In this document: positions 21,132-33,726 of the stretch, in pieces
Layout: each line of letters opens with the position of its first letter
Numbering within the stretch: the first letter of the stretch is position 1
From: Bradyrhizobium sp. CB2312
Lineage (GTDB): Bacteria > Pseudomonadota > Alphaproteobacteria > Rhizobiales > Xanthobacteraceae
DNA: 64,000 nucleotides
Direction of reading: 5' to 3'
Assembly: GCF_029714425.1 (NCBI RefSeq)
Contig: NZ_CP121668.1
Location: 9,135,501 to 9,199,500 of the forward strand
Notes under the pieces: generated by a model
What the model saw: the letters and a program-made list of their open reading frames with translations, nothing else
Told to the model about the DNA's origin: nothing
Database searches by the model: none
Made by a program: the position numbers and the translations under genes

Positions 21132-22319
21132 TTACTGCAACACTTCGAACAAGCCGGCCGCGCCCATGCCGCCGCCGACGCACATGGTGACGACCGCGTA
21201 CTTGGCCTTGCGGCGGCGGCCTTCGATCAGGGCGTGGCCGGTGAGGCGCGCGCCGGACATGCCGTAGGGATGACCGACCGAGATCGCGCCGCCGTCGACG
21301 TTGATCTTCTCGGGGTCGATGCCGAGCTTGTCGCGGCAATACAGCACCTGCACCGCGAAGGCTTCGTTCAGCTCCCAGAGGCCGATATCGTCGACGCTGA
21401 GGCCGTGACGCTTGAGCAGGCGCGGCACGGCGAACACCGGGCCGATGCCCATCTCGTCCGGCTCGCAGCCGGCCGAGACGAAGCCGCGGAAGATGCCGAG
21501 CGGCGCAAGGCCGCGCTTGGCGGCTTCCTTGTCACTCATGATCACCGACGCGCTGGCGCCGTCGGAGAGCTGGCTGGCATTGCCGGCGGTGACGGTGAAG
21601 CCGTCGCCGCGCACCGGCTTGAGGCCGGCGAGGCCCTCGATGGTGGTCTCTGGGCGCGGGCCCTCGTCCTGCGACAGCGTGACTTCCTTCATCGACACGG
21701 CGCCGGTCGCCTTGTCGGTGACCGCCATCTGCGTCGTGATCGGCGCGAGCTCGTCCTTGAACTTGCCGCCCTGCTGCGCGGCGGCGGTGCGGCGCTGGCT
21801 CTCCAGCGAATATTCGTCCTGGCGTTCGCGCGAAATGCCGTAGCGCTTGGCGACGACCTCGGCGGTGTCGATCATGGGCATGTAGACCTCGCCCTTGATC
21901 TTGAGCAGTGCCGGATCCTGGGCGTGGAAGCCGTTCATCTTGTCGTTCTGCACGAGCGAGATCGACTCGCCGCCGCCGCCGACCGCGATCTCGACGCCGT
22001 CGAAGATCACCGAGCGCGCGGCGAGCGCGATCGCCTGCAGGCCCGAGGCGCATTGCCGGTCGATGGTGGTGCCGGCGACGGTGACGGGAAGTCCGGCGCG
22101 GAGCAGCGCCTTGCGCGCGATGTTGCCGCCGGTGGCGCCCTGCTGGAGCGCTGCGCCCATCACGACGTCCTCGACCTCCTTCGGATCGACCTTGGCGCGC
22201 GCGACGGCTTCGCCGATGGCGTGGCCGAGCAGCGTTGCACCCTCGGTGGCGTTGAGCATGCCGCGATAGGCCTTGCCGATCGGGGTGCGGGCGGTGGAAA
22301 CGATGACGGCGTCGGTCAA
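21132..22319 (-). CDS. pimB: Acetyl-CoA acetyltransferase (thiolase), PimB-like
   Basis: 395-residue degradative thiolase. The nucleophile Cys is in [14 protein letters not shown] (C90 region), the His in the NEAFAVQV segment is replaced by the usual NEAFA pattern, and [17 protein letters not shown] plus [13 protein letters not shown] give the second His and catalytic Cys. It cleaves 3-oxoacyl-CoA to a shortened acyl-CoA and acetyl-CoA. The start overlaps the stop of the upstream ligase gene by four bases (ATGA), so the two are translationally coupled. Confidence 0.93.
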   Translation of the reverse strand: MTDAVIVSTARTPIGKAYRGMLNATEGATLLGHAIGEAVARAKVDPKEVEDVVMGAALQQGATGGNIARKALLRAGLPVTVAGTTIDRQCASGLQAIALAARSVIFDGVEIAVGGGGESISLVQNDKMNGFHAQDPALLKIKGEVYMPMIDTAEVVAKRYGISRERQDEYSLESQRRTAAAQQGGKFKDELAPITTQMAVTDKATGAVSMKEVTLSQDEGPRPETTIEGLAGLKPVRGDGFTVTAGNASQLSDGASASVIMSDKEAAKRGLAPLGIFRGFVSAGCEPDEMGIGPVFAVPRLLKRHGLSVDDIGLWELNEAFAVQVLYCRDKLGIDPEKINVDGGAISVGHPYGMSGARLTGHALIEGRRRKAKYAVVTMCVGGGMGAAGLFEVLQ

Positions 22320-23998
22320 GAGCGACCTCCTGATGAAAGTGGGGTGGATTGCGGTGGTTTCTGCTGCTGGCGCAATTCGTGGCGCGACAATTTTCCGACC
22401 GGCGTACGCGGCAGGTCGGCGACGAACTCGACCGCGGCCGGCAGTTCGTGCTTGCCGACCTTGCCGGCGAGCTGCGCGCGCAGCTCGTCGAGCGTGAACG
22501 GCTTGGCGTCCGGCTTCAGCTTGATGAAGGCTTTCGCGGCCTCGCCGCGATACTGGTCGGGAATGCCGAGCACGATCACCTCGTGCACGCCCGGAATGGT
22601 GTAGATCGCCTGCTCGATCATCTGCGGATAGACGTTGAAGCCGCCGGAGATGATCATGTCCTTCTTGCGATCGACCAGGAAGAAATAGCCGTCGGTGTCG
22701 ACATAGCCGATGTCGCCGGTGAGGAAGCGGCCGTCGATGAAGGCCTCCGCGGATCCCGCCGGCTTGTTCCAGTAGCCTTTCGTGACGTTCGGGCCCTTGA
22801 TGCGGATCTCGCCGACTTCGCCGGGCGGCAGCACGCGTGTCGGATCATCCAGCGCGACGACGTCGAGCTCGATGCCGGGCAGCATCAGCCCGATCGAGCC
22901 GGGCTTCTCAGGACCAACAGGCGGATGGCCGGTGCCGGGCGAGCAGGTCTCGGTCATGCCCCAGCCGCTGCGCAGCTTCTTGCCGACCTTGCGCTCGAAG
23001 AAATTCGCGATCTCGACTGGCAGCGGCGCACCGCCGGAGCCGATGGTGGCGAGCGAGGAGAAGTCGCGCTTGTCGAGATCAGGGAGCGCGGCGATCGCGA
23101 TCCACATCGTCGGCACGCCCGGAAAGTACGTCGCGCGCTTGACCTCGATGTCGCGCATCACGGCTTCGACGTCGAAACGCTGATGGATCGAGATCAGATT
23201 GCCGCGGCTGAGCGAGGACAAGAGCACGACGGTGAGCGCGTAGATGTGGAACAGCGGCAGCACGCAGATGACGCGTTCGATCACATCGGCGCGCGCGGCG
23301 CGGTTCGGCTTGCCCCAGACGTCGTAGATCGACACCGCCGAGGTGAGGTTGCCGTGCGTGAGCATGGCGCCCTTGGGCAGGCCGGTTGTGCCGCCGGTAT
23401 ATTGCAGCAGCGCGACGTCGTCGGCCGTGACTTGCGGCCATTGCGAAGGTGCAGTGGCGCCCTCGACAAAGGTCTTGAAGGTGACGATGCGGGGATCCCC
23501 AGGGATCGGCGCCTGCGGCGTGCCGACCTTGCCCCAATCGTCGTCCTCGCAGACGACGAGGCGATCGATCAGGCCCTTCTCCAGAAATTTCAGCGCGGTC
23601 GGCAGCAACGCTTGGAGGTTCGAGGTGACGAGCACGCGCGAGCCGGAGTCGGAGACCTTGTGCGTCAGCGCGATCTCGCCGTCGAGCGGGGAGAGATGCG
23701 CGACGCGGGCGCCGGCTTTGAGCGCGCCGAAGAAATTGACGGGATGGTCCGGTGTGTTGCCGAGGAACAGCGCGACAGAGCCGTTCTTGCCGATGCCTTC
23801 GCGCAGGAACGCCGCCGCGGCGCGCTCGGCCATCGCGGCGAGCTCGGTATAGGTGATCGGGCGCTCCCGGAACTCCAGCGCGGTGCGCGGGCCGTAATCG
23901 GCGGCGGCTTTCGACAACAGGTCTGGCAGCGAGCCCTGGGCGATGGTGTCGTCCCAGTGCACGCCCTCGGGATAAAACTGTTCGCCGGGATGGGTCAT
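22316..23998 (-). CDS. pimA: Long-chain/dicarboxylate CoA ligase, PimA-like
   Basis: 560-residue AMP-forming acyl-CoA synthetase. The P-loop-like motif [17 protein letters not shown] (about 209-225), the [16 protein letters not shown] adenine-binding motif, [34 protein letters not shown] hinge region and the C-terminal lysine in [12 protein letters not shown] are all present. The ATG at 23998 ([12 protein letters not shown]) is preferred to an upstream in-frame start. In R. palustris the equivalent enzyme activates dicarboxylic and fatty acids. Four-base overlap with the thiolase gene. Confidence 0.92.
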   Translation of the reverse strand: MTHPGEQFYPEGVHWDDTIAQGSLPDLLSKAAADYGPRTALEFRERPITYTELAAMAERAAAAFLREGIGKNGSVALFLGNTPDHPVNFFGALKAGARVAHLSPLDGEIALTHKVSDSGSRVLVTSNLQALLPTALKFLEKGLIDRLVVCEDDDWGKVGTPQAPIPGDPRIVTFKTFVEGATAPSQWPQVTADDVALLQYTGGTTGLPKGAMLTHGNLTSAVSIYDVWGKPNRAARADVIERVICVLPLFHIYALTVVLLSSLSRGNLISIHQRFDVEAVMRDIEVKRATYFPGVPTMWIAIAALPDLDKRDFSSLATIGSGGAPLPVEIANFFERKVGKKLRSGWGMTETCSPGTGHPPVGPEKPGSIGLMLPGIELDVVALDDPTRVLPPGEVGEIRIKGPNVTKGYWNKPAGSAEAFIDGRFLTGDIGYVDTDGYFFLVDRKKDMIISGGFNVYPQMIEQAIYTIPGVHEVIVLGIPDQYRGEAAKAFIKLKPDAKPFTLDELRAQLAGKVGKHELPAAVEFVADLPRTPVGKLSRHELRQQQKPPQSTPLSSGGRS

Positions 23999-24020
23999 GG
24001 AGTCCTTAAACCGCACAAAC

Positions 24021-24060
24021 CGTCATTCCGGGGCGATGCGAAGCATCGAACCCGGAATGA
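24021..24060. repeat. Short palindromic repeat
   Basis: CGTCATTCCGGGGCGATGCG pairs with AAGCATCGAACCCGGAATGA around a GATGCGAAGCATC core. It sits between pimF and pimA. Confidence 0.7.
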
Positions 24061-24086
24061 CTGAGAGGTTGGAGCACAAAGCTCCC

Positions 24087-26183
<2,097 letters not shown>

Positions 26184-26227
26184 GGTGTCCCTCCTTGGTG
26201 GGGATTTACTTTTGTTCGATTTCGCGG

Positions 26228-26246
26228 TGCGGAATTTAATTCCGCA
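26228..26246. promoter_or_regulatory. Perfect 19-base palindrome, probable IclR operator
   Basis: TGCGGAATTTAATTCCGCA is an exact palindrome around a central T, located in the divergent interval between the pimF-like gene (start 26183) and the IclR-type gene (start 26314). Symmetric GGAAT/ATTCC sites are usual for IclR regulators. Assignment to this regulator is inference from position. Confidence 0.7.
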
Positions 26247-26313
26247 TCTTGACGGCAGGGTTATTTTGAAGCACGTGGCTTGTCAACGACTCCGCGCAAG
26301 AAGCAGATCAGGG

Positions 26314-27180
26314 ATGAAGCGTACAGCAAAGAAAACTGCGACCGATCGGAATTTCGTCGTCGCGCTTTCCCGCGGACTGGATGTATTGCGCGCATTCCAA
26401 CCCAATGACGGCCTGCTCGGCAATCAAGAGATTGCGGCCCGCACCAACCTGCCGAAGCCGACGGTTTCGCGCCTGACCTACACGTTGACGAAGCTCGGCT
26501 ATCTGACGCCGGTTCCCCGCTTCGAGAAGTACCAGCTCGCGCCTGCAGCGATGTCGCTCGGCTACGCCGCGCTCGCCAATCTCGGCGTTCGGCATTTGTC
26601 CGAGCCGTTTCGCGAGGAAGTGATGCGTGCGACCGGCGGCGCCGTGGCCGTCGGCGGCCGCGACCGTCACAGCATGATCTATTTCGGGCAAAGTCGCGGC
26701 AGCGAGACGGTCGGCGTTCAACTTGACGTCGGCTCCCGCGTGCCGATTGCAACCAGCGCGATGGGCCGCGCCTATTTCTGGGCGCTCGACGACGAGGATC
26801 GCGCCGAATTGTCCCGCATGCTGCGCGAACATTACGGCAGCCGTTGGCCCAAGATGCGCGACGGATTGGAACGCTCCGGCGAGACCGTCGCGAAATACGG
26901 CTTCGCGATTTCGGTCGGCGACTGGCACGACGACATCGGTGCCGCCGGCGTCGCGCTCAGGCTCAACGACGGAACCGGACCTTACGCATTCAACTGCGGC
27001 GCGCCCGCATTCCGTTTCACGGAAGAGCGTTTGATCAACGACATTGGACCGCGTCTGCTGGCGATGGTAAGGAACATCGAAGCGGCACTCGGGGGATTGA
27101 TGCCGCAATCCAAAAAAGAAATCAGCAAAAAGCTGAAATCAGGAGGGAAAGTTGCGCGTGTGGCCGAGGGGATCAGATAG
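26314..27180 (+). CDS. IclR-family transcriptional regulator
   Basis: 288 residues. The N-terminal winged helix (about 12-75) contains ALSRGLDVLRAFQPNDGLLGNQEIAARTNLPKPTVSRLTYTLTKLGYL, and the effector-binding domain (about 85-255) includes VPIATSAMGRAYFWALDDEDR and YGFAISVGDWHDDIGAAGVAL. ATG at 26314 follows CAGGG; longer in-frame ORF has no start signal. It is divergent from the pim-like operon and precedes the ABC transporter genes, so it probably responds to a dicarboxylate or fatty acyl effector and controls both. Confidence 0.93.
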   Translation: MKRTAKKTATDRNFVVALSRGLDVLRAFQPNDGLLGNQEIAARTNLPKPTVSRLTYTLTKLGYLTPVPRFEKYQLAPAAMSLGYAALANLGVRHLSEPFREEVMRATGGAVAVGGRDRHSMIYFGQSRGSETVGVQLDVGSRVPIATSAMGRAYFWALDDEDRAELSRMLREHYGSRWPKMRDGLERSGETVAKYGFAISVGDWHDDIGAAGVALRLNDGTGPYAFNCGAPAFRFTEERLINDIGPRLLAMVRNIEAALGGLMPQSKKEISKKLKSGGKVARVAEGIR

Positions 27181-27246
27181 CCTTTGTCATCACCGGGAGC
27201 GGTTCGCATCGCCCCTTCGCCCACTGAACAAAGTGGGCGAGACGAG

Positions 27247-28040
<794 letters not shown>

Positions 28041-28044
<4 letters not shown>

Positions 28045-28754
28045 CGACACTGCTCAACGTCAAGGACCTGCGCGCCTATTACGGCCAGGTCCAGGCGCTC
28101 CATGGCCTGTCCTTCTCGCTCAACGAGGGCTCGCTGACGACGCTGCTCGGTGCCAACGGCGCCGGCAAGACCACCACGCTGCGCGCGATCTGCAACATGG
28201 TGCGATCCACCGGCGGCATCGAGTTCGACGGCAAGCCGCTCAACAACCGCTCCACCGAGAGCATCGTGCGCTTCGGCATCGCGCACGTGCCGCAGGGCCG
28301 CGGCACCTTCACCACCATGACGGTGGAGGAGAACCTCCAGCTCGGGGCCATCACCCGCAAGGACAGCGCCGGCATCGTCTCTGACATCGAGCGCATGTAT
28401 GCGCATTTCCCGGTGCTGAAGCAGCGCCACACCCAGCAGGCCGGCACGCTCTCCGGCGGCGAGCAGCAGATGCTCGCGGTCGCCCGCGCGCTGATGCTGC
28501 GGCCGCGCCTGATGCTGCTGGACGAGCCGTCCTTCGGCCTTGCGCCACTCGTCGTGCGCGACCTGTTCGGCATCCTCGGCAAGATCAACCGCGAGGACAA
28601 GGTGTCGATCTTGGTAGTCGAGCAGAACGCCCAGCTCGCGCTCGAGCTCGCCGACCAGGCCTATGTGATCGAGACCGGACGCATCGTGATGTCGGGCAAC
28701 GCCAAGGACATCGCGAACAACGAAGAAATCCGCAAATCCTATCTGGGTTACTGA
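28041..28754 (+). CDS. Branched-chain-type ABC transporter ATPase (LivF-like)
   Basis: 237-residue second ATPase. Walker A GANGAGKTT at about 36-44, HVPQGRGTFTTMTVEENL, canonical signature LSGGEQQMLAVARAL, Walker B LMLLDEPSFGLAP and C-terminal YLGY. It pairs with the LivG-like protein on the cytoplasmic face. The start overlaps the preceding stop (ATGA). Confidence 0.94.
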
Positions 28755-28793
28755 GGAGCGATGATGGCAGTGATCTGTCCGCGCGCTCGTTAC

Positions 28794-28914
28794 ACCTCTC
28801 CCCGGCGGGGAGAGGTCGGATTGCGAAGCAATCCGGGTGAGGGGCCGCAGCCTCGCCGTGAGACCGTAACCCCTCACCCGCGCCTTCGGCGCGACCTCTC
28901 CCTAAGGGAGAGGT
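28794..28914. repeat. Palindromic intergenic repeat, family D variant
   Basis: ACCTCTCCCCGGCGGGGAGA at the left and GACCTCTCCCTAAGGGAGAG at the right, joined by GGTGAGGGGCC and CCCTCACCCGCG. It splits the ABC operon between the ATPase and permease genes. Confidence 0.8.
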
Positions 28915-28973
28915 GGACCTTCGACGCCGTTACAGCTCAAACCCAATCTGGCAAGTTTTAGGGAGCCGGCACG

Positions 28974-29852
28974 ATGGAGCTTTTCACCAACCAAGTCCTG
29001 GCCGGCATTGCCACCGGCGCGATCTACGCCTGCATGGCGCTGGCCGTGGTCATGATCTACCAGGCGATCGACCATCTCAACTTCGCGCAAGGCGAGATGG
29101 CGATGTTCTCGACCTTCATCTCCTGGCAGCTGATGCAGTGGGGCGTGTCCTATTGGGCCGCCTTCCTGATCACGCTGGCCTTCTCCTTCGTCGCCGGCAT
29201 CGCGATCGAGCGGATCCTGTTCAAGCCGCTGGCGAAGGCGCCGGTGCTGACCAACGTCGCCGGCTTCATCGCGCTGTACGCGATCATCAACTCCTCGGCC
29301 GGTCTGCTCTGGGACTTCACCATCAAGCAGTACCCTACCCCGTTCGGCTCCGCGCCGTTCCTGGGCAGCCAGCTGATCTCGACCCACCAGGCTGGCATGA
29401 TCGGCGTCACCGTGCTGCTGCTGCTCGGCCTCTACTTCTTCTTCCAGTACACCAGGATCGGCCTTGCCATGCGCGCCGCGGCCTCGGTGCCTGAATCGGC
29501 CCGCCTCGTCGGCATCAACACCTCCTGGATGATCGCGCTCGGCTGGGGCATGGCGACCGCGATCGGCTCGATCGCCGGCATGCTGATCGCCCCGGTCGTG
29601 TTCCTCGAGCCCAACATGATGGGCGGCGTGCTGATCTACGGCTTTGCCGCCGCGGTGCTCGGCGGTCTCACCAGCCCGTTCGGCGCCGTCGTCGGCGGCT
29701 TCCTCGTCGGCATCTTCGAGAACCTCGCCGGCACCTACATCCCCGGCGTCGGCAACGAGCTGAAGCTCCCGATCGCGCTCGCGCTGATCATCTCCGTCCT
29801 GGTCGTCAAACCCGCTGGCCTGTTCGGCCGGCACATCGTCAAGCGAGTTTGA
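28974..29852 (+). CDS. Branched-chain-type ABC transporter permease (LivH-like)
   Basis: 292-residue inner-membrane permease with about eight hydrophobic segments. MELFTNQVLAGIATGAIYACMAL and VMIYQAIDHLNFAQGEMAMFSTF are the conserved LivH N-terminal features, and AMRAAASVPESARLVGINTSWMIALGWGMATAIGSIAG is the cytoplasmic coupling loop and following helix. GGAGCC sits before the ATG. It follows the ATPases after a repeat. Confidence 0.94.
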   Translation: MELFTNQVLAGIATGAIYACMALAVVMIYQAIDHLNFAQGEMAMFSTFISWQLMQWGVSYWAAFLITLAFSFVAGIAIERILFKPLAKAPVLTNVAGFIALYAIINSSAGLLWDFTIKQYPTPFGSAPFLGSQLISTHQAGMIGVTVLLLLGLYFFFQYTRIGLAMRAAASVPESARLVGINTSWMIALGWGMATAIGSIAGMLIAPVVFLEPNMMGGVLIYGFAAAVLGGLTSPFGAVVGGFLVGIFENLAGTYIPGVGNELKLPIALALIISVLVVKPAGLFGRHIVKRV

Positions 29853-29854
29853 TC

Positions 29855-30874
29855 ATGAGCGCTGCAGAAGAAGTCGTTGCAGAAGGCCACCAGGCGGTCG
29901 AGGCCGTTCCGAAGCGCGCCATGACGCTGGGTACCGGCACCTCGCTGGTGGTGCTGGCGGCGCTGATCATCGCACCCGTCTTCGTCAAGAACTTCATCAT
30001 CTTCCAGATGACGATGCTCCTGATCTACGGGCTCGCGGTGCTGGCGCTCAACATCCTGACCGGCGGAAGCGGCCAGTTCTCGCTCGGCCAGAGCGCGTTC
30101 TACGCCGTCGGCGCCTACACCACCGCGGTGCTGATGGAGCACTTCAACGTCAATTATGCGCTGACGCTGCCGGTTGCCGGCGTGGTCTGCTTCGGCTTCG
30201 GCTTCCTGTTCGGACAGCCGGCGCTGCGGCTCAGCGGCGTTTACCTCGCGCTCGCGACCTTCGCGCTCGCGACCGCGATGCCGCAGCTGCTCAAGCTGAA
30301 CTTCCTCGAGCACTGGACCGGCGGCGTGCAGGGCCTCGTCGTCACCAAGCCGGACGCACCGTTCGGCCTGCCGATGTCGCAGGACATGTGGCTGTACTAC
30401 TTCACGCTCGTCGTGACGATCGCGATCTACATCTTCGCGGTGAACCTGTTGCGCTCGCGCTCGGGCCGCGCCTTCATGGCGATCCGCGACAACGAGATCG
30501 CGGCCTCCGCCATGGGCGTCGACGTCGCGCTCTACAAGACGCTGGCGTTCGGCGTCTCCGCCGCCATCACCGGCATCGCCGGCTCGCTCGGCGCCATCGC
30601 GGTGCAGTTCGTCGCGCCCGACAGCTACACCATCACGCTCGCGATCTCGCTGTTCCTCGGCATGGTGGTCGGCGGGGTCGGCTGGCTGCCCGGCTCGATC
30701 GTCGGCGCCGCCTTCATCATCTTCGTGCCGAACATCGCGGAGGGCATCTCCAAGGGCCTCTCCGGCGCCGTGTTCGGCGTGCTCCTCTTCCTCGTCATCT
30801 ACCTCGTGCCGCACGGCGCAAGGCAGGTCGCGATCCTGGGCCAGCAGCTCGCCGGCAAGCTCAGGAAGACCTGA
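29855..30874 (+). CDS. Branched-chain-type ABC transporter permease (LivM-like)
   Basis: 339-residue partner permease. [29 protein letters not shown] is the LivM signature; the coupling loop is AIRDNEIAASAMGVDVALYKTLAFGVSAAITGIAG; VGGVGWLPGSIVGAAFI follows. ATG at 29855 lies three bases after the stop of the LivH-like gene; a TTG six bases upstream is also in frame. The transporter is completed by one or more of the three binding proteins downstream. Confidence 0.93.
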   Translation: MSAAEEVVAEGHQAVEAVPKRAMTLGTGTSLVVLAALIIAPVFVKNFIIFQMTMLLIYGLAVLALNILTGGSGQFSLGQSAFYAVGAYTTAVLMEHFNVNYALTLPVAGVVCFGFGFLFGQPALRLSGVYLALATFALATAMPQLLKLNFLEHWTGGVQGLVVTKPDAPFGLPMSQDMWLYYFTLVVTIAIYIFAVNLLRSRSGRAFMAIRDNEIAASAMGVDVALYKTLAFGVSAAITGIAGSLGAIAVQFVAPDSYTITLAISLFLGMVVGGVGWLPGSIVGAAFIIFVPNIAEGISKGLSGAVFGVLLFLVIYLVPHGARQVAILGQQLAGKLRKT

Positions 30875-30905
30875 AGACCCGTTCGTTAAACCAAGGAGAC
30901 CCGAA

Positions 30906-32141
30906 TTGCTTTTTGAAAGAACACTCCGAGCCGCCGCGCTGGTCACGGCAACGGCGGCCTTCACTGTCACCTCCGGCGCGGCACTCGCGCAAAAGAAATA
31001 CGACACCGGCGCTTCCGATACCGAGGTCAAGATCGGCAACATCATGCCGTATAGCGGGCCGGCGTCGGCCTACGGCATCATCGGCAAGACCGAAGAAGCC
31101 TATTTCAAGATGATCAACGACAAGGGCGGCATCAACGGCCGCAAGGTCAATTTCGTCACCTATGACGACGCCTATTCGCCGCCGAAGGCGGTCGAGCAGG
31201 TCCGCAAGCTGGTCGAGAGCGACGAGGTGCTGGCCGTGTTCAACCCGCTCGGTACACCCTCGAACACCGCGATCCAGAAATACCTCAACGCCAAGAAGAT
31301 CCCGCAGCTGTTCGTCGCCACCGGCGCCACCAAGTGGAACGACCCGAAGAACTTCCCCTGGACCATGGGCTGGCAGCCGTCCTACCAGAGCGAAGCGCAG
31401 ATCTACGCGAAGTGGCTGATGAAGGAGAAGCCGAACGCCAAGGTCGCGATCCTCTATCAGAACGATGATTTCGGCAAAGACTACCTCAAGGGCACCAAGG
31501 ATGGCCTCGGCGCCAAGGCCTCGTCCATGATCATCCTGGAAGAGAGCTATGAGGTGTCCGAGCCGTCGATCGACGGCCACATCGTCAAGATCAAGGCCGC
31601 CAATCCCGACGTGCTGCTGATCTATGCCACGCCGAAATTCGCCGCGCAGACCATCAAGAAGACGGCCGAGCTCAGCTGGAAGCCGCTGCAGATCCTCACC
31701 AACGTGTCGATCTCGGTCGGCAGCGTGATGAAGCCGGCGGGCTTCGAGGCCGCGCAGGACGTGCTGTCGGCGGCCTATGCCAAGGACTCCACCGACCCGC
31801 AGTGGAACAACGACCCCGGCATGAAGAAGTGGAACGAGTTCGTCGACAAGTACATGCCCGGCGCCGACAAGACCGACACCGGCATGGTCTACGGCTACGG
31901 CGCAGCCTCGACGCTGGCCAAGGTGCTGGAAATGTGCGGTGACGATCTCACCCGCGCCAACCTGATGAAGCAGGCGGCCTCGTTGAAGGATTTTGCACCG
32001 GACACCCTGCTGCCCGGCGTCAAGATCAACACCAGCGCCACCGACTTCGCCCCGATCGCGCAGCTCCAGATGCAGCGCTTCAAGGGCGAGAAATGGGAAC
32101 TCTTCGGCGAGATCATCAGCGGCGACGTCGCCTCCGAGTGA
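30906..32141 (+). CDS. ABC transporter solute-binding protein 1 of 3 (Leu/Ile/Val type)
   Basis: 411 residues with a Sec signal ending GAALAQKK (about residue 28). The type-I periplasmic fold is shown by DTEVKIGNIMPYSGPASAYG, GINGRKVNFVTYDDAYSPPKAVEQVRKLVESDEVLAVFNPLG and VAILYQNDDFGKDYLKG. The start is TTG with AGGAGA eight bases upstream. In R. palustris a similar trio next to pim genes has been linked to dicarboxylate and fatty acid binding, so branched-chain amino acids are less likely substrates here. Followed by its own terminator. Confidence 0.92.
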   Translation: MLFERTLRAAALVTATAAFTVTSGAALAQKKYDTGASDTEVKIGNIMPYSGPASAYGIIGKTEEAYFKMINDKGGINGRKVNFVTYDDAYSPPKAVEQVRKLVESDEVLAVFNPLGTPSNTAIQKYLNAKKIPQLFVATGATKWNDPKNFPWTMGWQPSYQSEAQIYAKWLMKEKPNAKVAILYQNDDFGKDYLKGTKDGLGAKASSMIILEESYEVSEPSIDGHIVKIKAANPDVLLIYATPKFAAQTIKKTAELSWKPLQILTNVSISVGSVMKPAGFEAAQDVLSAAYAKDSTDPQWNNDPGMKKWNEFVDKYMPGADKTDTGMVYGYGAASTLAKVLEMCGDDLTRANLMKQAASLKDFAPDTLLPGVKINTSATDFAPIAQLQMQRFKGEKWELFGEIISGDVASE

Positions 32142-32170
32142 CAAGCTGACGCGACAGTCCGAAACAAGAA

Positions 32171-32199
32171 GCCCCCGCGAACGATCGCGGGGGCTTTTT
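32171..32199 (+). terminator. Rho-independent terminator after binding protein 1
   Basis: GCCCCCGCGA-ACGA-TCGCGGGGGC stem of ten pairs followed by TTTTT. Located 30 bases after the stop codon. Confidence 0.92.
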
Positions 32200-32257
32200 G
32201 TTGACGTCGGGCGCCAATCTTGTTCAATGCGCCGATCCGAGCCCGGGTAGGAGAACA

Positions 32258-33484
32258 ATGACTGCCGTTCGTCTTCAGGTTGCGTCCCCGTGGGTCGCAC
32301 TCGCGTTGTGCATTGCGATGACCGGCCCTGTGCTGGCGCAAAAGAAATACGACAGCGGCGCTTCCGATACCGAGATCAGAATAGGCAACATCATGCCCTA
32401 TAGCGGGCCGGCCTCCGCCTATGCCGCGATCGGCAAGGCCGAGGAAGCCTATTTCAACAAGGTCAATGCCGAGGGCGGCATCAACGGCCGCAAGATCAAG
32501 TTCATCTCCTATGACGACGCCTATTCGCCGCCGAAGACGGTGGAGCAGGCGCGCAAGCTGGTCGAGAGCGACGGGGTGCTGCTGATCTTCGGCTCGCTCG
32601 GCACCTCCACCAACACCGCGATCCGCAAATACATGAACGAGAAGAAGGTGCCGCAATTGTTCGTGGCGAGCGGCGCCTCGAAGTGGAACGATCCCAAGCA
32701 GTATCCGTGGACGATGGGCTGGCAGCCGAGCTACGCCAGCGAGGCGCGCATCTACGCCAAGTACATCATGAAGGAGAAGCCGGACGCCAAGATCGGCGTG
32801 CTCTATCAGAACGACGATTTCGGCAAGGACTATCTGAAGGGCTTGAAGGACGGCCTCGGCGCGAAGGCGTCGATGATCGTGATGGAGGACGGCTACGACA
32901 CCGCCGAGCCGGCGATCGACGAGCACGTCGTGAAGCTGAAGGCCTCGGATGCCGACGTCTTCATCAGCATCACCACACCGAAATTCGCGGCCCAGGCGAT
33001 CAAGAAGGCGGCCGAGATCAACTGGCATCCGGTCCACATCATCTCCAACGTCTCGGCTTCCGTCGGCGGCGTGCTCGAGCCGGCGGGCATCGAGATCTCG
33101 CAAGGCATCCTGTCGGCGACCTACACCAAGGACGGCTCCGACCCGCAATGGAACTCCGATGACGGCATGAAGAAGTTCTATAACTTCATCGCGCAGTACG
33201 ACCCCAAGGTCAACAAGCTCGATGCCGGCGTGGTGTTCGGCTATGCCGCGGCGCAGACCATGGTGAAGGTGCTTCAGATGTGCGGCGACGATCTCACCCG
33301 CGAGAACGTCATGAAGCAGGCGGCGAGCTTGAAGGATTTCGCGCCCGACACCTTGCTGCCGGGGATCAAGATCAACACCGCACCGGACAATTTCGCCCCG
33401 ATCGAGCAGCTCCAGATGATGCGCTTCAAGGGCAAGAAATGGGAGCTGTTCGGCGACATCATCTCGAGCGACCACGGCCATTGA
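32258..33484 (+). CDS. ABC transporter solute-binding protein 2 of 3
   Basis: 408 residues, close paralogue of its two neighbours: the mature start QKKYDSGASDTEIRIGNIM and the VLYQNDDFGKDYLKGLKDGLGAKAS block are nearly the same. Signal peptide ends PVLAQ (about residue 27). ATG at 32258 follows TAGGAGA. It differs from the others in the first-lobe loop (FGSLGTSTNTAIRKY and VASGASKWNDPKQYPW), where specificity could diverge. Its promoter is likely separate, since it is flanked by terminators. Confidence 0.92.
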   Translation: MTAVRLQVASPWVALALCIAMTGPVLAQKKYDSGASDTEIRIGNIMPYSGPASAYAAIGKAEEAYFNKVNAEGGINGRKIKFISYDDAYSPPKTVEQARKLVESDGVLLIFGSLGTSTNTAIRKYMNEKKVPQLFVASGASKWNDPKQYPWTMGWQPSYASEARIYAKYIMKEKPDAKIGVLYQNDDFGKDYLKGLKDGLGAKASMIVMEDGYDTAEPAIDEHVVKLKASDADVFISITTPKFAAQAIKKAAEINWHPVHIISNVSASVGGVLEPAGIEISQGILSATYTKDGSDPQWNSDDGMKKFYNFIAQYDPKVNKLDAGVVFGYAAAQTMVKVLQMCGDDLTRENVMKQAASLKDFAPDTLLPGIKINTAPDNFAPIEQLQMMRFKGKKWELFGDIISSDHGH

Positions 33485-33592
33485 AGTCCATACAACTCTA
33501 GATCGCTCGTGACTGGTTAAACAACTCCAGACAGCTGCGCCGTCTCGCAATCGCACACGGGCGCGCGGCCGCCACTGACTACTAAAGACGCA

Positions 33593-33620
33593 GCCCCCGC
33601 GACGCCGTCGCGGGGGCTTT
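33593..33620 (+). terminator. Rho-independent terminator after binding protein 2
   Basis: GCCCCCGCGAC-GCC-GTCGCGGGGGC, eleven pairs, then TTTCT. Design almost identical to the terminator at 32171. Confidence 0.9.
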
Positions 33621-33726
33621 CTGTTGAAGGCACCTGCCAAATCGTATTGAATTGCGGCCGCGTCACCAAAAACAAGCAAGACAAGAAAAGGAAGCGCACA
33701 CACACCAAGAAAATAGGGAGATTGGA

